A stretch of DNA of 21,508 nucleotides, taken from a virus. A program made the position numbers and the translations under genes. How positions within the stretch are numbered: the first letter of the stretch is position 1; the number at the start of each line of letters is the position of its first letter. Positions 14,752-21,508 of this stretch are shown in pieces. Where the stretch lies: positions 1-21,508 of IMG/VR virus record IMGVR_UViG_3300027797_000166. One strand, written 5' to 3'. Below the pieces are notes generated by a model. The model was not told where the DNA came from, searched no databases, and worked only from the letters and a program-made list of their open reading frames with translations.

Positions 14752-17700
14752 TGGCGGTAAATAAATATAAATGTCCTCCTCAAACGGCAAGCGGTCAAGG
14801 GACTTTTTCTGACAACATAGTTGGTTTCCAATTAGTTGGTGGGGGAGGTCTGACGCAAGCAAATTTTGAGTTTACGACAAGTATTACCGAAAAACAAGAT
14901 AGAACTTTTACAATTGGTTCGTTCTCCGATCCAATATCATTAGACACGTTAAATATGGCTAATGTTGAACAATCAAGAATATTGGTTGCAAATAACTTTA
15001 GAGTTTATCCAAATTTTGATTTAAGTCAGGTTACTAATTTTACGTTATTTGGGTCATTAGTAAAAAGATTATCTAGTTCTATTACAAATATAATAAGTTA
15101 CTTTCCTGCGGCATTAGATGTTAGGTCAACACAAACAAATTTTGTTGTGGGTGAGACGGCACAAAATGTGTCTTTTGATAGTGTTCAAAACGAAACTTAT
15201 TTTGAAATTCCAATAACAAAGATTATTAATCCATTTAATATAGATTATAGTGTTAATGCTACAAGAAACTTAGAATTAAGAGAAGTGCAAGTTTCATATT
15301 TAAGAAATTTTACAACACAATATACAAAATATTCGGTTTTTATAAATGAAAACGAATATCCGGTTACAGATATAATACCGGTTGAGGAAAATGATACGGT
15401 TTTAAAATTATATGTTGATGGAAATCCATTTTTGGGTACCCCCTCAAGTATGGAAGATTTTTTAATAAAACCAAAAGAATTATACACCAATAAGACATTT
15501 AACGAAGACTTAGATCCAGTTGAAAACTTTTTATTAAATAGGGAGATTGTTCCAAAATATAGTTCATACTTCCAAACACCAAAAGAAGCGGACGATGGTA
15601 ATTATTATTTTACACAAGAAGTTGCAATATTCCCATTAAATGGTGCTTGGAATTTAGATATTACAACAAACAAGTTTACGCAATATTTAACTAAGTTAAA
15701 TGATATTGGTGAAAGTTTAGATTCGTATAAAACAAATTTAATTGTTAGATTTTTAACTGCTGACGCTATTAAAGAATTTGACACCCCTGATCAAAAAATT
15801 CAAAAAGTATTACAAATATATGGTAGAAGTTTTGATGAAACAAGAACATTTATTAGTGCTCTTGCTAATATGAATTCTGTTAACTATACGATCAAAAATG
15901 ACATACCATCTCAATTACTTAAAAACTTAGCACAAACTTTGGGTTGGAACATTAATATTTCCCCAATTACAAATGATGAGTTATTAAGTTCTGTTTTTAG
16001 TAATGGTAGTAATTCGTTTACGGGTTTACCTATGGGTCAAACACCGGAAGAATTAAATTACCAATATTTTAGAAATTTAATTCTAAATTCCGCATATTTG
16101 TTTAAATCAAAAGGTACTCGTAAATCAATAGAAATTCTTTTAAGAATGGTTGGTGCCCCTGAGGCCTTAACTGAATTTAATGAACATATTTATCTTGCGG
16201 ATCAGAAAATTAATCTGAAACAATTTAATCAACAATATTTACAAATATCTGGAGGTACATACAGTCAAGAAATCCCTATTTTAGATACGAATAATTTATT
16301 TTCAATACAAGGTGTCCAATATACGGGATTTACAACAACAACTATAACCCAAGATGTTGGGTTAACATTGGAGGACTATCCTGTTGATAGTTATGGTTTT
16401 CCGAGTATGCCAGTTGAGACTGAGAGTTACTTCTTCCAAATTGGTGGAGGTTGGTTTGAGTCAACACCACAACATAGGATGCCGGCTAAGGTTGATTTAA
16501 CAAATAGTGTTTTCACTGGTAATAATCCTAATTATCAAACAAAACTTTTACCATTTAATTACGGTCAAGAATATTTAGATAGATATAGAGAATTCCCATA
16601 TATGAATGTTGGGTTTAATCTTATAAAAACTATAGATAATAATAAATCTTGGACTAATAGTGAAAAATATTTAAGAAAAAATAGTGATGGTAACTTTAAT
16701 GCTTATTATGGGACATCTGATGATAGGTTAGTTATAAATGTTAAGAATGTTGATTTATTTATGAATCCGGCACAAGGTCTACTATATGATGTGTGGACAA
16801 TGTCAAGAAGATATAATTACCCAATTCCTGAACAAGGTCTATTTTATGTTGATCCAACTTATTGTAATCCATACCCAAATCTTCAATATCCGCAAAGGGG
16901 GGGTATTGACTGGACTGAGATAATACCAAAACCAAAAGAAAAAACATTTTTTGAATTTGCACAAACTTTTTGGAAGAATATGATTAATGTTAGAAATAGA
17001 CAATTTATTACTGACGGTAAAACAAGTGGGTACCCAACACTATCCTCAATCTATTGGAAATACTTAGAATCTGAAGGATCAATAAATATCCCTAATGATA
17101 ATTTCACATATCAAACAATGATTGATTATGTAAATGGTATGGGGGATTATTGGGTAAGATTGGTGGAACAAATGATTCCGGCAACAACAATTTGGAATAC
17201 GGGAGTTAAATATGAAAATTCAATTTTTCATAGACAAAAGTTTGTTTGGAGAAGACAAAGAGGGTGTGAAATTGTTCCAATACCTTGTAAACCTTGTAAA
17301 TTAATAAGTCAATTATTTGCATATGATTGTCCTGTACAACAAACAATAATAGGTCTTTATCCTTGGGATACAAATCCATCAATTACATCTTTTGGGGCAT
17401 TATTAGGTGATACTTTAACAACTTATGGGGTAAATAATAATGTAGACATTAATAATGACTGTTTATTAAATACACTTGAAAGTGAGTGGTATATTGATGT
17501 AAGAGTAGATGGTGTTTTAATTTTAATATATGAATTTTTTAATGGTATTGGATATTCAAACCCATCATTAAGTGTCCCAACACAAAATGATTGGGTTGAT
17601 GCGTTAAACACTGGTTTAGTTGGTTTACTTGATTATGGTTTGGACTATCTTATAAATGAAACAGATCAAACAATAACAATATATAATAATAATTGTTTGC

Positions 17701-17768
17701 CGCTTAATGTAACCCAAAATTTTGAATTAAATGTGGGTATAAACTTTGATATTTTATGTAATCCGTGA
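14751..17768 (+). CDS. Large baseplate protein (1005 aa) with a P2 gpI-like (gp7-role) central domain
   Basis: Residues about 385-470 carry the pattern of the phage tail protein I family. LLKNLAQTLGWNI is followed by an aromatic helix (YFRNLILNSAYLFKSKGTRK) and SIEILLRMVGAPEAL, with the K-G-T turn at 454-456. In P2-like baseplates gpI follows gpJ and plays the T4 gp7 wedge role, so this is the best gp7 candidate here, although separated from gp6 by four genes. The N-terminal 200 residues are beta-rich, with a glycine run VGGGGL near residue 28. A cysteine set C839-x6-C846-x2-C849 precedes a C-terminal module (about 835-1005; cysteines C904, C982, C1003) that recurs at the end of the 723-aa protein. 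The 3' end overlaps the next start by four bases (GTGA). A structural role is likely; the gp7 role is inferred. Confidence 0.7.
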   Translation: MAVNKYKCPPQTASGQGTFSDNIVGFQLVGGGGLTQANFEFTTSITEKQDRTFTIGSFSDPISLDTLNMANVEQSRILVANNFRVYPNFDLSQVTNFTLFGSLVKRLSSSITNIISYFPAALDVRSTQTNFVVGETAQNVSFDSVQNETYFEIPITKIINPFNIDYSVNATRNLELREVQVSYLRNFTTQYTKYSVFINENEYPVTDIIPVEENDTVLKLYVDGNPFLGTPSSMEDFLIKPKELYTNKTFNEDLDPVENFLLNREIVPKYSSYFQTPKEADDGNYYFTQEVAIFPLNGAWNLDITTNKFTQYLTKLNDIGESLDSYKTNLIVRFLTADAIKEFDTPDQKIQKVLQIYGRSFDETRTFISALANMNSVNYTIKNDIPSQLLKNLAQTLGWNINISPITNDELLSSVFSNGSNSFTGLPMGQTPEELNYQYFRNLILNSAYLFKSKGTRKSIEILLRMVGAPEALTEFNEHIYLADQKINLKQFNQQYLQISGGTYSQEIPILDTNNLFSIQGVQYTGFTTTTITQDVGLTLEDYPVDSYGFPSMPVETESYFFQIGGGWFESTPQHRMPAKVDLTNSVFTGNNPNYQTKLLPFNYGQEYLDRYREFPYMNVGFNLIKTIDNNKSWTNSEKYLRKNSDGNFNAYYGTSDDRLVINVKNVDLFMNPAQGLLYDVWTMSRRYNYPIPEQGLFYVDPTYCNPYPNLQYPQRGGIDWTEIIPKPKEKTFFEFAQTFWKNMINVRNRQFITDGKTSGYPTLSSIYWKYLESEGSINIPNDNFTYQTMIDYVNGMGDYWVRLVEQMIPATTIWNTGVKYENSIFHRQKFVWRRQRGCEIVPIPCKPCKLISQLFAYDCPVQQTIIGLYPWDTNPSITSFGALLGDTLTTYGVNNNVDINNDCLLNTLESEWYIDVRVDGVLILIYEFFNGIGYSNPSLSVPTQNDWVDALNTGLVGLLDYGLDYLINETDQTITIYNNNCLPLNVTQNFELNVGINFDILCNP

Positions 17769-19495
17769 GTTGTGGTCTAATAACATATAATCTTTTTATT
17801 ACCGGTGATTGTACAAATACAAATGTCGGTGAAATTTATATTGAAATAACGGGGGGTAGTGCCCCGTATACCGTTTATGAATCGTCAACTACCGGGGTTT
17901 TACCAACATCAGCGGCAACAACCACATATTATTATAGTGGTCTTTCTGCCGATACCTATGTTTTGGCGATACAAGATTCTTGCATTTCTGGGGTGTCTAC
18001 CGTATATCTTAATATACCGATATCTTCGGGAACATCAATAAGTATAGTTGATTCTAGTGGTACAACTTGTAATCAAGATAATGGACAAATAACATTTGGG
18101 TTTTCACCTTTTTATGGTGTTGGTGAAGCGTATCTATATGAAACAACTAATGGGTATGTGGCGAGTGCAATAACGCCAACAAATACTGTATCATTTGGGT
18201 CACTTTCGGGTGGGACATATTATATTGTTGGTGATGATGGTGCGGGATGTACCGGAACTAGTGCTAGTTGTGTTATCTTACCCTCAACTCAATTAACTTA
18301 TGGTTTTTATATTGTAGATGATGCGAGTTGTTTGATTAATAGTGGATCGGGTAAAATATTTGTTACGGGAGAAACAGGTGTTTCACCATATACATATTTA
18401 TGGAGTAATGGTCAAACGGGATCAACAATAACCGGATTAACTGCGGGTTTTTATACCGTTACAGTTACCGACTATAGAGGATGTTCGGTTACTCAAAGTG
18501 GTTATGTTAATAATGTACCACCTGTTGGTATCTCGTCCTTTTTAACAACGGGGAGTACTTGTTTTTCAAATGATGGGTCGGTTGAGGTTTTTGTTACAGG
18601 AGGTACCCCACCGTATTTCTTTTCTGGGTCAAATGGTGATACAACAATAACATTTGGTAATAGTTATTTATTTGAATTTTTACCTTCGGGCACTTTAACG
18701 GTTACTGTAACCGATGCCGGATTATGTACGGACACACAAAGCGTAAATCTGTTAACACCAAATGGTTTTACAATAGCGACAATATCAACATCAAATTCTA
18801 TTTGTAGTAATAATGCTGGATCAATAACCATTGTTGTTAATACTGGATCACCAAGTGCCACATTTATTTATACATTATTAGATTCTTCGGGAAACACTGT
18901 TAGTACTGTCAGTCTTGGTGCGTTATGTGTATTTAATGGTCTACCATCTGACACATATAGCATATCTATTGATAATAATTCTGGATGTGTATATAATGGA
19001 ACTGCAACAATATTTAACACTAATCTTTTTACTATAAGTGCGGTTACAACAAATACGACTTGTGGATTGAACAATGGTTCCGTTCAGTTACTTGCGAGTA
19101 GTGGAGGAACCTTACCTTATAGTTATCAAATTACGGGTTTCGGAGCTGGACCTGTATCCACATTTACTAATTTACCGTTTGGTAACTATTTAGCGACTGT
19201 TTCGGACGTTAATGGATGTGTACAAACACTTTCATTTACAATCCAACCATCAAGTAATGTGTACTTTAATTTATTTGTAATACAACCCATTGTTGGTAAC
19301 GATGGTCAAATAACCACATTAATTAGTAGTGGTACTCCACCATTTACTTACAATTGGAGTTCAAATGTTAATGGTCAGACAGGTTCAACACTAACTAACT
19401 TAACTGCCGACACATATACTTTACAAGTTATTGACTCATCTGGATGTACTTTTACAAGAAATGTTATTTTGGGTGGAACTTTTTTAATAAATTCA
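17765..19495 (+). repeat. Seven divergent SprB-like protein repeats
   Basis: Units begin near residues 1, 93, 181, 258, 339, 427 and 503 of the 723-aa protein. Each unit has a cysteine near its start and most have a D-x-x-G-C near the end. The repeats are recognisable only at the protein level; DNA copies are strongly diverged, so recent slippage expansion is unlikely. Unit 2 and unit 5 are the most divergent, and unit 7 lacks the first cysteine. Confidence 0.7.
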
Positions 19496-19936
19496 TATCA
19501 ACTATATAATATTAGTAATACAACATTTACTAATAGTAATATTGTGGGTAAAAGAGGTGTTGGGCAAATGTTTAATGAAGGGTTTTTTGATTTAGTGTTA
19601 GATGATGACAATTGTATTATTAATAGTGCTAATTTTATTGCTGAGGTGAGTGTAAATGGTGAGGTTAAACAACAAGAATTTTATGTTTCTTCAGGGATTT
19701 ATGATTATCCTAATGATTTAGAATGGGCAAATACTGTAAAAGACTTGGCGTTGTCTTTTCCCGATATTGGTGAAGTTGATTTTGACCTAACAAAAAATAA
19801 AATTACATTAGTAAACAATTGTGGTAATGTAAAAAAATTCTGTAAACCAACATTTTATAACAACTTATCAGATGCTAAAGTTGAAATATCATTAATTATA
19901 AATTACGATATTTCTTGTGTTAGTTGTAATGTATAA
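17765..19936 (+). CDS. SprB-repeat tail fibre/adhesin-like protein (723 aa)
   Basis: The gene starts at a GTG that overlaps the previous stop (GTGA), so it is probably coupled to the 1005-aa gene. Residues 1-577 are about seven Ig-like repeats of roughly 75-90 aa, each with the SprB-type pattern: a cysteine near the start, N-G-S/Q as the next strand opens, a G-G-T-P-P-Y-like turn, a G-L/P-x-A-x-x-Y-T-V strand, then D-x-x-G-C. The clearest is repeat 3 (SPYTYLWSNGQTGSTITGLT followed by AGFYTVTVTDYRGC). SprB is the surface adhesin of flavobacterial gliding, and such repeats occur in many Bacteroidetes cell-surface proteins. Residues 578-723 are a different, acidic module with cysteines C617, C686 and C718 that matches the end of the 1005-aa protein. 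No signal peptide is present, as expected for a virion part. It is likely a host-binding fibre or baseplate adhesin. Confidence 0.75.
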   Translation: MSCGLITYNLFITGDCTNTNVGEIYIEITGGSAPYTVYESSTTGVLPTSAATTTYYYSGLSADTYVLAIQDSCISGVSTVYLNIPISSGTSISIVDSSGTTCNQDNGQITFGFSPFYGVGEAYLYETTNGYVASAITPTNTVSFGSLSGGTYYIVGDDGAGCTGTSASCVILPSTQLTYGFYIVDDASCLINSGSGKIFVTGETGVSPYTYLWSNGQTGSTITGLTAGFYTVTVTDYRGCSVTQSGYVNNVPPVGISSFLTTGSTCFSNDGSVEVFVTGGTPPYFFSGSNGDTTITFGNSYLFEFLPSGTLTVTVTDAGLCTDTQSVNLLTPNGFTIATISTSNSICSNNAGSITIVVNTGSPSATFIYTLLDSSGNTVSTVSLGALCVFNGLPSDTYSISIDNNSGCVYNGTATIFNTNLFTISAVTTNTTCGLNNGSVQLLASSGGTLPYSYQITGFGAGPVSTFTNLPFGNYLATVSDVNGCVQTLSFTIQPSSNVYFNLFVIQPIVGNDGQITTLISSGTPPFTYNWSSNVNGQTGSTLTNLTADTYTLQVIDSSGCTFTRNVILGGTFLINSYQLYNISNTTFTNSNIVGKRGVGQMFNEGFFDLVLDDDNCIINSANFIAEVSVNGEVKQQEFYVSSGIYDYPNDLEWANTVKDLALSFPDIGEVDFDLTKNKITLVNNCGNVKKFCKPTFYNNLSDAKVEISLIINYDISCVSCNV

Positions 19937-19979
19937 AAAACAAATTCACTTTTATAAAATATTAAGTATCTTTTAGTTT

Positions 19980-20960
19980 ATGAAAGATATTATTTTTGTT
20001 ACGGCACAACCTGATGTACCATATTTTCATTGGCAGGTTAAACTTTACACACATAATTTTATTGAAAAAGGAATAAATCCTTGTCAAATCCATGTAATTT
20101 TTGGTTTAATGAATAATCAAAAAGAACCATCGGAAGGGGCGTTGGAATTATGTGATTATGGATATAATGTATATTTTTATGATGATCGGAGGATTAATAA
20201 ATCATACATCCCAAGTATAAAACCATATTTAGTTTCACAATGGTTATATGAAAACCCCCAATATGGTAAAACCTTCTTTTTACATGATGCGGATATTATT
20301 TTTAAAGAGTTACCCGATTTCAATTCAATGATGGGGGATGACGTATGTTATTTATCTGATACTATTGGGTACATTGGGTACAATTATATAATGGATTGTT
20401 GTGAGAGATATGAAAAAAACCATCCTAATTCTGAAAAGGGTCAATTATTAAAAGAGATGGCAAATGTTGTTGGTTTAGATGTTGAAAAAATAAAACTAAA
20501 TCAGGACAATTCCGGTGGGGGACAATATTTGTTAAAAAATATGACATATGAATTATGGGAAAAAATATATTTAGATTGTGTTCCTTTATATCATCAAATG
20601 CACAATTATAATAAAAGGTTCCCAATTAGTCCTGGGGAAATTCAATTTTGGACTGCGGAAATGTGGTCATTATTGTGGAATTTATGGTTATCGGATTTTA
20701 AAACAAAAGTTGTTCCTGAACTTGATTTTTCTTGGGCGACTGATGATTTAAAAATATATGAAAAAAAACCAATATTACACATGGCTGGAGTAACGGATGA
20801 TTTAAAAAATACAAAGTTTTATAAGGGGGAATATATTAATGTTGACCCAATAAAAAGATTAATTGAGAATGAAAACCATTTCGATTATGTTGATAAAAAT
20901 AGCTCAACAATAAAATACATTGAAGTCATGAAATCATTTATACAAAAAATGAAAATTTGA
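19980..20960 (+). CDS. Probable GT-A fold glycosyltransferase (326 aa)
   Basis: It likely transfers a sugar from a nucleotide-sugar donor. The N-terminus (MKDIIFVTAQPDVPYFHWQV) opens as a GT-A beta strand. The metal/donor-binding D103-x-D105 lies in FFLHDADIIF after a hydrophobic strand. Downstream are a Gly-rich acceptor loop G179-G-G-Q and ILHMAG near the C-terminus, where many such enzymes have a metal- or phosphate-contacting histidine. YFHWQ at 15-19, KPYLVSQWL before the strand and DAD together resemble peptide O-glycosyltransferases of the plant hydroxyproline arabinosyltransferase / serine galactosyltransferase type, but this is by eye. There is no signal peptide or membrane helix, so it would act in the cytoplasm of the infected cell. 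It sits 43 bases after the SprB-like adhesin, so a virion protein or host surface sugar is a plausible acceptor. Function is moderately supported; the acceptor is unknown. Confidence 0.6.
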   Translation: MKDIIFVTAQPDVPYFHWQVKLYTHNFIEKGINPCQIHVIFGLMNNQKEPSEGALELCDYGYNVYFYDDRRINKSYIPSIKPYLVSQWLYENPQYGKTFFLHDADIIFKELPDFNSMMGDDVCYLSDTIGYIGYNYIMDCCERYEKNHPNSEKGQLLKEMANVVGLDVEKIKLNQDNSGGGQYLLKNMTYELWEKIYLDCVPLYHQMHNYNKRFPISPGEIQFWTAEMWSLLWNLWLSDFKTKVVPELDFSWATDDLKIYEKKPILHMAGVTDDLKNTKFYKGEYINVDPIKRLIENENHFDYVDKNSSTIKYIEVMKSFIQKMKI

Positions 20961-20961
20961 T

Positions 20962-20968
20962 TATTTAT
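20962..20968 (+). promoter_or_regulatory. Candidate late promoter motif TATTTAT before the last gene
   Basis: TATTTAT lies 20 bases upstream of ATG 20989 in a 28-base gap. The spacing is similar to the copy at 4404. The support is recurrence only. Confidence 0.35.
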
Positions 20969-20988
20969 ATAGTAAAGAAATAAATTAA

Positions 20989-21508
20989 ATGGGTATTATA
21001 TATAAAGTACAAAATACTGGCACGGTACCATATAATGGGTTTACATTTACTGACGCTAATAGTGTCGTAAAAGTAATTGATCTGCAACCACTATTAACGT
21101 ATTATGTTGATGGTAATAGTGTTATTTCCCCCTCGGCGTTAGTTACGGTTCTGTACATGGATAAAACTCAGACAAAATATTGTTTCCAAAGTTGTTGTGG
21201 GACATATGTTTTTAGTTTTAATGGTGTTGGAACTATTGAAACGTTTGGTAACTATTCTCTTGGGGATGTTATAAATTTTGGGGAGGCAATATCTTCAGCA
21301 AATCCAACTGAAATTAGATCTGGTTGTTTTGAATTAATAAGTAGTGGTGTTACAGGGACATATTCTTGTGGTTTGATTGATAATAATTATACAACTGTTA
21401 GTATTGATAGTAGTTACACAAAGTGTAGTGATTGTCTTACGGATGTTTCTTGTTGTACACAATATCAAGTAACTAATCAAAGTTCTATTGGTTTGGCAAG
21501 CAAAATAG
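20989..21508 (+). CDS. Cysteine-rich structural-type protein, 3' end beyond window
   Basis: An ATG at 20989 (MGIIYKVQNTGTVPYNGF) opens a frame that stays open for 173 codons to the window edge, so the gene is partial. It continues the + strand series after a 28-base gap with an A-rich leader. The protein is beta-type and rich in Ser, Thr, Val, Gly and cysteine. Cys pairs appear as YCFQSCCGTY at about residues 63-72, and later as CFELISSG, TYSCGL, CSDC and SCCTQY, giving roughly eleven cysteines in 173 residues. The opening segment (residues 1-55) looks like a small phage-style domain with NGFTFTDANSVV. Such cysteine-rich repeats could hold Ig-like fibre domains, as in the neighbouring SprB-like protein. 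I do not recognise the family. Confidence 0.6.
   Translation, partial: MGIIYKVQNTGTVPYNGFTFTDANSVVKVIDLQPLLTYYVDGNSVISPSALVTVLYMDKTQTKYCFQSCCGTYVFSFNGVGTIETFGNYSLGDVINFGEAISSANPTEIRSGCFELISSGVTGTYSCGLIDNNYTTVSIDSSYTKCSDCLTDVSCCTQYQVTNQSSIGLASKI

Noticed and set aside
17765-19495. DNA-level tandem or CRISPR-like repeats
   Set aside because: The periodicity is in the protein only; nucleotide copies are too diverged and the units far too long for a CRISPR array.
19937-19979. Promoter in the gap before the glycosyltransferase gene
   Set aside because: TATAAAAT and AAGTATCTTTT only loosely resemble the T4 late or the TATTTAT motif. I see no supported site, and the gene may be read from upstream.

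Overview
The window looks like part of the late, virion-structural region of a large contractile-tailed (T4-like, myovirus-type) phage. All 11 genes are on the + strand. They are tightly packed, and several junctions overlap by 1 to 14 bases (TAATG, GTGA). The only recognisable baseplate genes match T4 gp25 and gp6. No integrase, transposase, tRNA or CRISPR array is visible, so nothing here points to a prophage. The host is probably a member of the Bacteroidetes, such as a flavobacterium. The DNA is AT-rich, start codons follow A/T-rich leaders without Shine-Dalgarno sequences, the ribonucleotide reductase is of the eukaryote-like class I type, and one large protein is built of repeats like those of the flavobacterial gliding adhesin SprB. 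Host and phage type are inferred from the sequence only.

Layout. 1-1951: 3' part of nrdA (class I ribonucleotide reductase large subunit), cut by the window edge and closed by an intrinsic terminator at about 1975-2006. 2050-4353: baseplate wedge genes like T4 25 and 6. 4427-13790: four genes of unknown family (1861, 588, 273 and 400 aa). The first is a giant protein with a carboxypeptidase-regulatory-like domain, three membrane-type hydrophobic stretches and a CxxCxCxC cluster; the last carries a PKD-type domain. 13843-17768: a 302-aa unknown protein and a 1005-aa protein whose middle resembles the P2 gpI (gp7-role) tail family. 17765-19936: a 723-aa protein with about seven SprB-like Ig repeats and a C-terminal module shared with the 1005-aa protein. 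19980-20960: a probable glycosyltransferase. 20989-21508: a cysteine-rich gene that runs off the window.

How it may work together (inference). gp25, gp6 and the gpI-like protein would form the baseplate wedge, in the same relative order as P2 W-J-I but with about 9.4 kb of extra genes inserted between J and I. The four inserted proteins would be baseplate decorations, fibre anchors or spikes particular to this phage group. The SprB-like protein would be a fibre or adhesin docked through its C-terminal module, and the adjacent glycosyltransferase may decorate a virion or host-surface product. A heptamer TATTTAT recurs in four of the five intergenic gaps and may mark the late promoters.
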